Shown one piece after another: positions 16,385 to 25,068 of a stretch of DNA of 38,346 nt (position 1 is its first letter; every line of letters begins with the position of its first letter). The notes beneath the pieces were generated by a model. The model saw only the letters and a list, made by a program, of their open reading frames with translations, made no database searches and had not been told where the DNA came from. Source of the DNA: an uncultured Lachnospiraceae bacterium (lineage in GTDB: Bacteria; Bacillota; Clostridia; Lachnospirales; Lachnospiraceae). The translations under genes were made by a program, and so were the position numbers. The DNA is taken from assembly GCA_944376745.1 (NCBI GenBank), contig CALWDR010000196.1:1-38346 (forward strand), in the 5' to 3' direction.

Positions 16385-16402
16385 TCCTTGACGAAAACGA
16401 CA

Positions 16403-16481
16403 GGATTTTGGAAAAATCTTAAATCAGGATAATGGGATGTTGATTCCCGATATTGCCGCAGGAGGAATGTTGATTTATGAT
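16403..16481 (+). promoter_or_regulatory. Importer promoter with shared activator block (copy B)
   Basis: 16403-16455 repeats the block found before the GH3 gene, and TATGAT at 16476-16481 lies at exactly the same offset. A third partial copy of the ATGTTGATT element is at 16467-16475 and runs into the -10 box. A transcript would start near 16488, giving a short leader to the permease gene at 16526. Confidence 0.72.
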
Positions 16482-16525
16482 ATGTCCTGTGAAGCAGAGA
16501 TATTTGCGGAAGGGAGAGAAGGAAG

Positions 16526-17473
16526 ATGAGAGTAAAAAAGGACAGGGCTATAAAACCATCCGGCAGAAAAGGCTTCGCCAGGAAATCCTCATGGCAGCTT
16601 TATTCCATGTGCGCCATACCGGTGATCCTTGTATTTCTCTTTAATTATCTGCCCATGGGTGGATTGGTCCTTGCGTTTAAGGATTATCGTTACGACAAGG
16701 GAATATTTGGAAGCGACTGGGTAGGGCTGAAGAATTTTAAATTCTTCTTCGAGACGGATACCTTTTCCCGGATCACCTTTAACACCCTGTTTATGAACTT
16801 TTTGTTTATCGTGACGGGAGTTGCCTGCTCGGTGGGTCTTGCGATCCTGCTGTTTGAGCTGAGAAGCAGACGGGCCACGAAGGTTTTCCAGACGGCGCTG
16901 ATCGTTCCCAATTTTATATCCTGGGTCATCGCCGCGTATATGGTTTTCGCACTGCTGAGCCCCAGAAACGGTGTGCTGAATGTCATCATCGAGCAGCTGG
17001 GAGGGCAGAAGATCGACTGGTACAGTAAGCCGGAAGCCTGGATCGTGATCCTGACAATCTGTAACCTGTGGAAGAATGTGGGTATCGATTCCGTTGTTTA
17101 CTATGCGTCTCTGATGGGCGTGGATATGGCCCTGTTTGAGGCGGCGGATATTGACGGCGCGACAAAATGGCAGAAGATAAAATACATTATCATACCTTCT
17201 CTTGGACCGGTGATATCCATTTTGACGATCCTGAAGATTGGAAATATCTTCAGAGCGGATTTTGGTCTGTTCTACAATGTGACAAGAAACGTGGGAACGC
17301 TGTATCAGACAACGGATGTGATTGATACCTATATATACCGGACCATGCAGTCGGTTGGGAACATGGGAATGTCGTCCGCCGTGGGCTTATTGCAGTCGAT
17401 CGTAGGATTTATCCTGGTAATGATCACGAATTATGTGACCAAGAAGATCGATCCGGACCGGGCGTTGTATTAA
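16526..17473 (+). CDS. ABC sugar importer permease (LplB type)
   Basis: 315 residues, about six membrane helices starting at residue 28 (MCAIPVILVFLFNYLPMGGLVLAF). The cytoplasmic coupling motif is EAADIDGATKWQKIKYIIIP, the EAA loop of binding-protein-dependent permeases. The pattern matches the first permease of LplABC/YtcQP-type CUT1 importers, which take up oligosaccharides. It is followed 19 bases later by its partner permease and then by the lipoprotein. No ATPase gene is in the window, as is usual for these Firmicutes systems, which share an MsmX-like ATPase (established for Bacillus). Confidence 0.93.
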   Translation: MRVKKDRAIKPSGRKGFARKSSWQLYSMCAIPVILVFLFNYLPMGGLVLAFKDYRYDKGIFGSDWVGLKNFKFFFETDTFSRITFNTLFMNFLFIVTGVACSVGLAILLFELRSRRATKVFQTALIVPNFISWVIAAYMVFALLSPRNGVLNVIIEQLGGQKIDWYSKPEAWIVILTICNLWKNVGIDSVVYYASLMGVDMALFEAADIDGATKWQKIKYIIIPSLGPVISILTILKIGNIFRADFGLFYNVTRNVGTLYQTTDVIDTYIYRTMQSVGNMGMSSAVGLLQSIVGFILVMITNYVTKKIDPDRALY

Positions 17474-17492
17474 GAAGGGAGCTGGAGCCAAA

Positions 17493-18368
17493 ATGAAAAA
17501 GAAGCATAAAAACAGGCAGATTGGTTTGATTCTCTTTCTGACAATTTTATCCGTGCTGATCGCGCTGCCCTTTTTGATCCTGGTGAGCATATCCCTGTCA
17601 GAGGAAGAGCGTATTCTGAGCGAGGGCTATGGCTTGCTTCCCAGGGGATTGGATTTCTCCGCATACGAATTTGTATTCAAAAATCCGGCCTCCATATTGC
17701 AGGCGTACGCGGTAACGGCGGAATTTTCCGTTATCACGATGGTGCTGAGCGTGCTGTTGATGGCGCTGCTGGCGTACCCGCTTTCCAGAAGGGAGTTTAA
17801 AGGGAAAAAGGGCATCTCGCTGTATATATACTTTACCATGCTGTTCAGCGGAGGACTGGTTCCGACCTATATGGTGATAACGCAGTTTCTGCATCTGGGA
17901 GACACGATCTGGGTCTATATCCTGCCTTCCCTGATCAGTCCCTGGTACGTGTTCATGATGAGGACCTTTTTCCAGGGGATTCCAAACGAGATCTCGGAAT
18001 CGGCGCGCATAGACGGCGCAGGCCACTACACCATATTTTTCCGGATGATCCTGCCCCTTTCAAAGCCCGTGCTGGCCACGGTCGCCTTATTCATGTTTCT
18101 GGCAAAATGGAACGACTGGTATACCGCAATGCTGTATATCAATAAGGAAAGTCTTGTGAGCCTGCAGTATATGCTGCAGAGGATTATGGATAACATAAAG
18201 CTGCTGCAGGAAATGCCGTCCGGAATGACGGTAAATATTGCCGAGATACCTTCCGAGACGATCCGTATGGCAATGGCGGTTGTGGTAGCCGGCCCGGCGC
18301 TGCTGGTCTTCCCCTTCTTTCAGAAATATTTTGTCAAGGGGCTTACGGTGGGAAGCGTCAAAGGCTAG
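17493..18368 (+). CDS. ABC sugar importer permease (LplC/YtcP type)
   Basis: 291 residues with about six membrane helices from residue 8 on. The coupling motif ESARIDGAGHYTIFFRMILP is present near residue 170. The C-terminal ending, PFFQKYFVKGLTVGSVKG, is characteristic of the second permease of LplC/YtcP importers. GGGAGC lies upstream of the start. It pairs with the preceding LplB-type permease. Confidence 0.93.
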   Translation: MKKKHKNRQIGLILFLTILSVLIALPFLILVSISLSEEERILSEGYGLLPRGLDFSAYEFVFKNPASILQAYAVTAEFSVITMVLSVLLMALLAYPLSRREFKGKKGISLYIYFTMLFSGGLVPTYMVITQFLHLGDTIWVYILPSLISPWYVFMMRTFFQGIPNEISESARIDGAGHYTIFFRMILPLSKPVLATVALFMFLAKWNDWYTAMLYINKESLVSLQYMLQRIMDNIKLLQEMPSGMTVNIAEIPSETIRMAMAVVVAGPALLVFPFFQKYFVKGLTVGSVKG

Positions 18369-18396
18369 ACGCGCGAAACAAATATAAAGAATCAGG

Positions 18397-18441
18397 AAAT
18401 CACCCCTGCCCGCGGATATATGGGGAAGCAACGGGGGATTT
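18397..18441 (+). promoter_or_regulatory. Hairpin before the lipoprotein gene
   Basis: AAATCACCCC (18397-18406) pairs, with one bulged base, with GGGGGATTT (18433-18441), followed by a short T/A run. Such stems between permease and binding-protein genes often stabilise the downstream message, letting the binding protein be made in excess. A partial terminator is the alternative. Confidence 0.45.
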
Positions 18442-18467
18442 TATAAAAAACCAAAGGAGGAAATGAA

Positions 18468-19991
18468 ATGAAGAAACAGAGAAAAGCATTGTCCCTTTTA
18501 TTGGCAGGCGCTATGGCGGTCAGCCTACTGGCAGGCTGCGGGGACGGCGGCAATGCGAATGAGGATCCCGAAAAGGAGAACACAGAGAACAACGAAGGCG
18601 AGGATTCGGAAAACGGAGATGAGGAGCCGGTAGTCCTCAAATGGGTTTTTCCGGCCGGTGAGCAGGAGGACGCTGCGTCAGTGCTGGAAAAGGTGAATGA
18701 GATCATCGAGCCCAAGATCGGCGCAACCCTGGAGCTGGAATTTGTGGAGTTTGGAGCATACGCGGATAAGCTGAACATGTATATGTCCTCGGGAGCGGAT
18801 TTTGATCTGTGCTATACCTCAAACTGGTGCAACGACTATGTGCAGGCGGTTGCTAAGGGCGGACTATATCCTCTGGATGAGCTGATCGAAAACAACACCA
18901 CGCTCCTTAAGGACGCGATCCCCGAGTATGCCTGGGAAGGCACCAAAATAGGCGGAGAGATCTACGCCGTTCCCAATATTCAGATCATGACCACCGGCAA
19001 TGCCTACTATATCTTAAAGGATGTGGCAGAGAAGTATGGTTTTGAGGGAGAAACCGCAGATCCGGAAATGATGGAAGCATTTTTGGAGAAGGTGAAAGCG
19101 GGTGAGGCAGACCTGATTCCTTACCTGGTGGACGCAGGAAACTTTGCCGACACGCTGTCCCCCTGGCTTACGGATTATGAGGTTCTGGACTCCACGCTGG
19201 GAATCGGCGTGAAGGAGGGCAGCTCAGAGGATGTAACCGCATGTGTGCTGTACGAGACGGAGGAATTTAAAGACGCCATCGCCACCCTGCGCGACTGGTA
19301 TCAGAAGGGCTATATCCGGGAGGATGTTGCAAGCGTGGGAGACCAGCAGGCGGATCTGAATTCTGGCAGGATCGCTGTGTACATCAGCAGAAATAAGCCC
19401 GGCGGAGCGGCCAGCGATTCCGCCATGAGAGGTCAGGAGTTTATCATGGTTCCCTTTGAGACTCCGTTGGTGACAACCGGCGGTATCCTCTCCACCATGA
19501 CCGGTATCAACAAAAACAGTGAACATCCTGAGAAGGCGATTCAGTTCCTGGAGCTTTTGTTTACGGATCAGGAGCTGTACCGGCTGCTGGCTTATGGCAT
19601 AGAGGGTACCCATTATACCACGGACGAAAATGGTCAGATCACTTATATCGAAAACAGCGGCTATAAGACGGATGCGGACTGGGCGATCGGAAATACCTTT
19701 ATGGGCTATTCCCTGGCAGGCCAGGAGGTAGATGTGCTGGAGCAGACCGAAGCGATGAATGACAGCGCAACGAAGTCTCCGGTTTTGGGCTTCACCTTTG
19801 ACGCCTCCAATATTCAGAGCGAATACGCGCAGATTGCCAGCGTGGTTGCGGAGTACAATCTGCTCTGGGCGGGGACCTTAGATCCGGAAGAAAGCTATGA
19901 CGAATTTATCGAGAAGCTTTATTCCGCCGGGATGCAGACTGTTGTAGATGAGTATAACAGGCAGATCCAGGAGTTTATGGCCACGAAATAA
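18468..19991 (+). CDS. Sugar-binding lipoprotein of the first ABC importer
   Basis: 507 residues. A lipoprotein signal peptide ends in LLAGC with the modified Cys at 24. A strongly acidic linker (GDGGNANEDPEKEN to about residue 55) tethers it to the membrane. The mature part begins LKWVFPAGEQEDAASVLEKVNE and has the length and layout of family 1 extracellular solute-binding proteins of the LplA/YtcQ kind. AAGGAGG precedes the start. It is the last transporter gene of the operon, and an unknown glycosidase-like gene follows. Confidence 0.92.
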   Translation: MKKQRKALSLLLAGAMAVSLLAGCGDGGNANEDPEKENTENNEGEDSENGDEEPVVLKWVFPAGEQEDAASVLEKVNEIIEPKIGATLELEFVEFGAYADKLNMYMSSGADFDLCYTSNWCNDYVQAVAKGGLYPLDELIENNTTLLKDAIPEYAWEGTKIGGEIYAVPNIQIMTTGNAYYILKDVAEKYGFEGETADPEMMEAFLEKVKAGEADLIPYLVDAGNFADTLSPWLTDYEVLDSTLGIGVKEGSSEDVTACVLYETEEFKDAIATLRDWYQKGYIREDVASVGDQQADLNSGRIAVYISRNKPGGAASDSAMRGQEFIMVPFETPLVTTGGILSTMTGINKNSEHPEKAIQFLELLFTDQELYRLLAYGIEGTHYTTDENGQITYIENSGYKTDADWAIGNTFMGYSLAGQEVDVLEQTEAMNDSATKSPVLGFTFDASNIQSEYAQIASVVAEYNLLWAGTLDPEESYDEFIEKLYSAGMQTVVDEYNRQIQEFMATK

Positions 19992-20020
19992 GCATGACAA
20001 TGCTGGCGGCGCCGGCAAAG

Positions 20021-20070
20021 GACAGAAGGGTTTCGGTTCGAGGATAGGATGGACCGGAGCCTTTTCTGTC
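20021..20070 (+). promoter_or_regulatory. Hairpin between lipoprotein and next gene
   Basis: GACAGAA (20021-20027) is mirrored by TTCTGTC (20064-20070) across a 36-base loop, and GACAGAAAG recurs at 20082-20090. It could be a partial terminator that lowers expression of the following enzyme genes. There is no T-run. Confidence 0.3.
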
Positions 20071-20108
20071 TGAAACGGCCTGACAGAAAGAAAGGGCAGG
20101 GAAGATTT

Positions 20109-22016
20109 ATGAAGATAACGGTACCGGTTTCCATCGGCACATTGGGCCGCTGTGATAAACAGACCTTACTGACCCGGTTAGAGCAGCTGGGGGCGGATGA
20201 GGTGTATATTGTGTTCTTGCGTTCCGGTTTCAATCCATATCGTGATACAGACAGGGCGTTGGAGATTATTAAGAAGTATGGCCGTTTCTTAAATGAAAAC
20301 GGATATCGGACGGCTCTGTGGCTTACCGCCTTAAGCGGCTCTGAACAGCACGATTATCAGTATATGGTCGGGATCAATGGCGAACCGTCCTCTCCGCTGG
20401 TCTGTCCCTTTGACGACAGGTACACAGCGGATTTTTGCGGGCTGCTAAAGGAATTTGTCCGGGCAGGCATGAAGACCATTGTGCTGGATGATGACTTCAG
20501 AATGCAGCTGTGCGGCTCGGAGATATCCTGTTTCTGCGATAAACATATGGAATTTTACAGCCGCTGTATCGGCGAAGAAGTGACAAGAGAGAAAATGAAG
20601 GAAATGCTGCTGTGCCAGGGACCCAACCGATACCGGGAAGCGTGGATGGCAGGGTGCAGGGCTGCCCTTGAGAAAATGGCATCGGCGGTGCGGAGTGCCC
20701 TTGACGAGGAAGATGAGAGTGTCCGCATCGTATTATGCTGCGGGCCGGCTTTGTTTGGCGCGGACGGAACGGAACCCTACACACTGGCGGAGATCTTCGC
20801 CGGAAAAAATCACGAAAAAGAGCTGCGTCTCATCGGCGCTCCCTATTGGGAAAAGATGTTTCACGACAACATGCTCTCAGCCATAGATTTTGCCAGACAC
20901 CAGGCCTATGAATGTAAAAAGAGAGGTATTCTCACCATTGGGGAGGGAGATTCCTTCCCACGGCCCAGGTACGCGGTTTCCGCGGCAAAGATGGAATTTT
21001 ACCATACCATTACGCTGGCGGACGGGAATTTTGACAGACTGCTGAAATATGGGCTTGATTATATGTCGGATTTTGATTACGAGTCAGGATACGCGGACAG
21101 GGCCCAGGAGAATAAGCCGCTGTATCGGGAAATCGAGAAAATGTTTTCGGATAAGATCTGCGTGGGCTTCCATCTGGTTGAGCCCTTTGACCGGATCCGA
21201 TATGAGCATACCCTTGCGGAGTATCCGGAAATGAATATCATCCTTTCTTCTTCCCGGAATTACCTGAATGATCTTTCGCTGCCGTCGGTATTTGAACCCG
21301 GCGGAGTGAATGTCATGTTCGGAGAAAATGCCCGCCATTTTGACAGAGCTATTTTGAAAAACGGCACGATCCTGGATATGGACGCTGCGCTGATCCTGCA
21401 GGAGCTGGGAATTGACACGGGCATAAAGGAAGTTGTCAGGACAGACGAAAAGGAATGCAGAACAGAAGAGCTGGCTCATTTGACGGAAAGCTTTTTTGAG
21501 TATTATCCAGAGGAAGAGGACAACGCGCTTCTGACGGCGGAGCCCCATTGCTGCCATGGGCTTGTATTAAAGGAGAGCGCAAAGCCGGCTTCCTGGATCC
21601 ATATCAATGAGGATGTGGTTGTGGGGTCTTACACTTACGAGAATCAGGAAGGAGAAAAGTTCCTGGTGTACAATTTCGTAATGGATAAGGATGGCGGGAT
21701 TCAGGGATTGATACGGAATTATTACCGGCAGCGGCAGGTGATCCGCCTTTACTCGTGGCTGAACGGAAAGAAATTGGAGGCGATCTGTCCCGGGAATCCG
21801 GATCTGTATCTTATGGTGAAACGGGGGAAAGCTTCCCTGGCGGTTGGGCTGTGGAATTATTTTGAGGATAAAATCACAAAGCCTGTGATCTATCTTCATA
21901 AGACCTATAAAAATATCCGGTTTTTGAACTGCGACGGCGTTCTGGAGGGCGATAGAATTACGCTGACAAGCGGTCTTGGCGCCTATGATTTTGCCTTTGC
22001 GGAGGTCTGGGACTAA
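20109..22016 (+). CDS. Uncharacterised protein, possible TIM-barrel glycosidase
   Basis: 635 residues from the ATG at 20109, set by AGGGAAG just upstream. I do not recognise the family. Residues 1-330 alternate predicted strands and helices like a barrel. LDDDFRMQLCG (about 126-136) with a Cys-rich CFCDKHMEF just after recalls the acidic strand end plus zinc cysteines of GH42-type galactosidases. DFDYESGYAD and GEGDSFPR are further acidic segments. The last ~130 residues look like a beta-sandwich. No signal peptide. It lies between the importer lipoprotein and a hydrolase and a beta-helix enzyme, which supports a role in breaking down the imported sugar. The enzymatic role is inferred from position and these weak motifs. 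Confidence 0.6.
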   Translation: MKITVPVSIGTLGRCDKQTLLTRLEQLGADEVYIVFLRSGFNPYRDTDRALEIIKKYGRFLNENGYRTALWLTALSGSEQHDYQYMVGINGEPSSPLVCPFDDRYTADFCGLLKEFVRAGMKTIVLDDDFRMQLCGSEISCFCDKHMEFYSRCIGEEVTREKMKEMLLCQGPNRYREAWMAGCRAALEKMASAVRSALDEEDESVRIVLCCGPALFGADGTEPYTLAEIFAGKNHEKELRLIGAPYWEKMFHDNMLSAIDFARHQAYECKKRGILTIGEGDSFPRPRYAVSAAKMEFYHTITLADGNFDRLLKYGLDYMSDFDYESGYADRAQENKPLYREIEKMFSDKICVGFHLVEPFDRIRYEHTLAEYPEMNIILSSSRNYLNDLSLPSVFEPGGVNVMFGENARHFDRAILKNGTILDMDAALILQELGIDTGIKEVVRTDEKECRTEELAHLTESFFEYYPEEEDNALLTAEPHCCHGLVLKESAKPASWIHINEDVVVGSYTYENQEGEKFLVYNFVMDKDGGIQGLIRNYYRQRQVIRLYSWLNGKKLEAICPGNPDLYLMVKRGKASLAVGLWNYFEDKITKPVIYLHKTYKNIRFLNCDGVLEGDRITLTSGLGAYDFAFAEVWD

Positions 22017-22085
22017 GGAAACACCGCAAGGGTGTACCTGTATGTCCTGGGAACACGGACAATAACAAGGAAAGGATGGTATGGG

Positions 22086-23102
22086 ATGGAAGATATACGG
22101 TATCGGGAGGATATGAGAGCAGCAGAGGGCTGCCGCCGGGCTTATGTCGAGGGAATGGAAGCCTTAATTTCCGGAAGAGAAGCAAAGGCCCGGGCAGAAC
22201 GGGATGCTTACGCCAGAGACATTTTCCGGGATCAGGAGAAATACCGGGAAGACTACAGGCGGATGTTGGGCTGGCCGCTTGTTGGAGAACCGGACCATGG
22301 GACGCCCGCCGTAAGGCTTGAGAAGCTGTCGGAGGAAAAAAATATTTCTATTTACAGGATCACTTTGGAGGTTCTGGATGGATTTTCCATTACGGGGCTG
22401 TTGTTTCGGAAAGGGCAAGAGAGAATGCCTCTTGTGATCGCGCAGCATGGCGGAGGCGGAGCGCCGGAGCTTATGGGAAATTTTTATGGGGACACCCATA
22501 ATTATAATCATATGGCGGAAAGAATGTTGGCGTATGATGTCCATGTCTTTGCGCCCCAGCTGCTGCTGTGGGACAAGGAAACCTACGGGGTGGAATATGA
22601 CCGGGTGAACCTGGACGCGCGTCTGAAGCGGGTGGGAAGCTCCGTGACTGCGCTGGAGGTGTATGGGCTCACCAGAATCCTGGATTATTTTGAAGCCCAG
22701 GAGTATGTAAGCAATTTTGGAATGATCGGACTTTCCTACGGGGGCTTTTATACCTTGTTTACGGCGGCGGCCGATACTAGGATAAAGTCGGCGGTTGCTT
22801 GTTCTTTTTTTAATACCCGAAGCGACTATGCCTGGAGCGACTGGACCTGGTTTGGCTCTGCGCAGACCTTTTCCGATGCGGAGATCGCCTGTCTGGTGTA
22901 TCCCAGAAGGCTCTGCATAGAAGTGGGAGCAAAGGATGAATTGTTTGCGGTGGAAGGAGCAAGGGCGGAGCTGCGCCGCCTGCGGGAACTAAGCAGCTCG
23001 GTAACCGGAGATTGGATTGACTTCATCGAATTTGACGGTACCCATGAATTCTGCTGGGAGGAGGAGTCTTTGCGGCGGCTTGTCCGGGATATTCAATCAT
23101 AA
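22086..23102 (+). CDS. Alpha/beta hydrolase (dienelactone hydrolase/acetyl-esterase-like)
   Basis: 338 residues from the ATG at 22086; the frame runs further up to 22032 but without a site. The fold is shown by the nucleophile elbow GLSYGGFYT (Ser about 217), Asp in VGAKDELFAVEG, and His in FDGTHEFCW near the C-terminus, giving a complete catalytic triad. VIAQHGGGGAPE, near 118, is the oxyanion-hole loop. The N-terminal ~90 residues form a charged helical cap as in AXE1-like esterases. No signal peptide. Its place among glycosidases suggests a carbohydrate deacetylase, but a peptidase-like or lactonase role cannot be ruled out. Confidence 0.85.
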   Translation: MEDIRYREDMRAAEGCRRAYVEGMEALISGREAKARAERDAYARDIFRDQEKYREDYRRMLGWPLVGEPDHGTPAVRLEKLSEEKNISIYRITLEVLDGFSITGLLFRKGQERMPLVIAQHGGGGAPELMGNFYGDTHNYNHMAERMLAYDVHVFAPQLLLWDKETYGVEYDRVNLDARLKRVGSSVTALEVYGLTRILDYFEAQEYVSNFGMIGLSYGGFYTLFTAAADTRIKSAVACSFFNTRSDYAWSDWTWFGSAQTFSDAEIACLVYPRRLCIEVGAKDELFAVEGARAELRRLRELSSSVTGDWIDFIEFDGTHEFCWEEESLRRLVRDIQS

Positions 23103-23124
23103 AAAGAAAAAGGAGGATCACAGC

Positions 23125-25047
23125 ATGTCAGTGAAATCAGTTTTAAGTATGCAGGCGGATTCCGCCGGGGCCCTGCAGGAGGCGTTTCATATCGCCTCAA
23201 AGCTGTCCGGCGGCAATGTCAGTCAGGTGGAAATTACCATCAAGGGAGAGATCCGGCTGGAAAAAGCGCTGCGGGTGCAGGGCAACGCTGTTCCGATCCG
23301 TATAAAGGGCGAGAACGGCATTCTGGACGGCGGTTTCCGGGTGACCGGGTTTCAACCCGTCAGGATAAACGGAGTAGAGGCGTGGCGTGCGCCCATTGAC
23401 CGCGCGTATGGAGAAAGGCTGCAGTTCGATCAGCTGTTTGTCAACGGAAACCGCAGGTTCCGCCCGCAGTTTCCCGAGGAGAAGCCCTCCGGCTTCTGCG
23501 GGCTGACAGAGGAAACCGACGGCAGTCTGCGGGAGATGGGGAAGGAGGACTGGATCACATCCAACAGTCTGTTTCGCTATCGCGGCCAGCTGCTGGAATT
23601 TGCCCATCCGGAAGAGCTGGAGCTGCATGTCATGCACTGCTGGCTGCATGAGCGGGCGAAAATAGCGTCCCTGGATCCGGTTCAGAATCTGATCCGCACG
23701 GAAGCAGGAACCCGCTTCTGCGTGTTGGATCATGAGTACTGCGCGCTGGTAAATGTATTTGAATGCCTGAAAAAGCCGGGGCAGTATTATTATGACAGGC
23801 GGGAGCGCTGCCTTTATTATATCCCGGTGGAAGGGGAAGTTATGGAGACCGCTGAGGTTGTAGTTCCACTTGCGGACGCATTGCTGCAATTTGCGGATTG
23901 CAGCAATGTGGAGGTTATAAAGCTGGCCTTCCGGTATGTGTCCGGGCGGTGCGATTACCGGGAAACGGTCCAGAGAGAAGAAACGCCGGAGCGTTTTCTC
24001 ACGGAGACACAGCGGCAGGGAGAATGCGAGATGGCAGGCTGCGTTCAGTTTGCGGACAGCAGGGATTGCAGCGTTGACAGCTGCAGTTTTGCGCATCTGG
24101 GCGCATATGGCGTGGATGTTGTCGGTACAGCGAAGAACATCTCTGTGGAGCGCTGCGTGTTTACGGATATGGGCAGCGGGGCGCTGAAAACCCAGCATGA
24201 CGACGCGCATGGCGTACATATGACCGGAATCCGTTTTACGGACAATCGGGTAAATGGCTACGGGACGGCATACCATGCGGCATGCGCGGTATTGCTGGCC
24301 CAGGCCGCCGGGTGCGTGGTGGAAAATAATGAGATCAGCGATGGCGAGTACACGGCGATCTCCTGCGGATGGACTTGGGGCTATGAAAATATTGGGTATT
24401 ATGGAAACCGGATCTGCGGGAATCATCTGTACAACATTGGAAAGAACCGGCTGGATGACATGGGAGCCATCTATACCCTCGGGGTGCAGCCCTTCACCGT
24501 CATCTCCGGGAACCACATCCATGATGTAACCTCCCTAAGCCCGGTGTGCTTCGGGATCTATCTGGATGAGGGCTCCTCCTGCATGACCGTGGAAGGAAAT
24601 CTTGTATACCGCGTCAACGGTGACGCGATCCGCATACATTACGGCCGGGACAATATGGTGCGCCATAATATCTGCGCGTCCTGTAAAGGCGCTCTTCTGA
24701 ATTGTTCAAGAAAGGAAGACCATGTGCAGATATACGCGCTGGAAAATGTATTTTTCAATGAAAACCAGAAAATGATCCGTATTCCCGCCGGGACTCCCAG
24801 CCTGGTATCCAACGGGAATCTCTTCTTTGCCGATGGGGAAACGCCGTTGTTCTCCAGAACTGCCTTTCAGCCGGGGGAAACCTTCTTCCCCATGGAGGAG
24901 TGGATCGGGGGAACGGGAAATGACACGCTGAGCACAGCGGAGGATCCTGGGTTTGTGGATCGCCTTGGGGGAGATTACCGTTTGCGGCCCCAATCCCCGG
25001 CGGCAAAGAAATACGGCGGGGATTTGGAACAATGGATTGTCAAGTAG
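23125..25047 (+). CDS. Right-handed beta-helix protein, GH141-like
   Basis: 640 residues from the ATG at 23125, set by AGGAGG 8 bases upstream; the frame extends upstream only because it overlaps the hydrolase. QLFVNGNRRFRPQFP near residue 115 resembles the N-terminal domain of GH141 enzymes. From about 300 there are beta-helix coils, seen as repeated short strands ending in N/D/G (CSFAHLGAYGVDVVG, ENNEISDGEYTAIS, GNHIHDV). DDMGAIYTLG and IYLDEGSSCM carry acidic residues in the groove. GH141 includes alpha-L-fucosidase and xylanase activities, so a fucosidase-like role is plausible. No signal peptide, so it would act on imported oligosaccharides. Confidence 0.78.
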   Translation: MSVKSVLSMQADSAGALQEAFHIASKLSGGNVSQVEITIKGEIRLEKALRVQGNAVPIRIKGENGILDGGFRVTGFQPVRINGVEAWRAPIDRAYGERLQFDQLFVNGNRRFRPQFPEEKPSGFCGLTEETDGSLREMGKEDWITSNSLFRYRGQLLEFAHPEELELHVMHCWLHERAKIASLDPVQNLIRTEAGTRFCVLDHEYCALVNVFECLKKPGQYYYDRRERCLYYIPVEGEVMETAEVVVPLADALLQFADCSNVEVIKLAFRYVSGRCDYRETVQREETPERFLTETQRQGECEMAGCVQFADSRDCSVDSCSFAHLGAYGVDVVGTAKNISVERCVFTDMGSGALKTQHDDAHGVHMTGIRFTDNRVNGYGTAYHAACAVLLAQAAGCVVENNEISDGEYTAISCGWTWGYENIGYYGNRICGNHLYNIGKNRLDDMGAIYTLGVQPFTVISGNHIHDVTSLSPVCFGIYLDEGSSCMTVEGNLVYRVNGDAIRIHYGRDNMVRHNICASCKGALLNCSRKEDHVQIYALENVFFNENQKMIRIPAGTPSLVSNGNLFFADGETPLFSRTAFQPGETFFPMEEWIGGTGNDTLSTAEDPGFVDRLGGDYRLRPQSPAAKKYGGDLEQWIVK

Positions 25048-25068
25048 GACTGGATACAGGAGACGGGT

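Noticed and set aside
23197-24522. Minus-strand frame of 441 codons inside the beta-helix gene
   Set aside because: No ribosome site or motif; the plus-strand frame has a clear start, a good ribosome site and family features.
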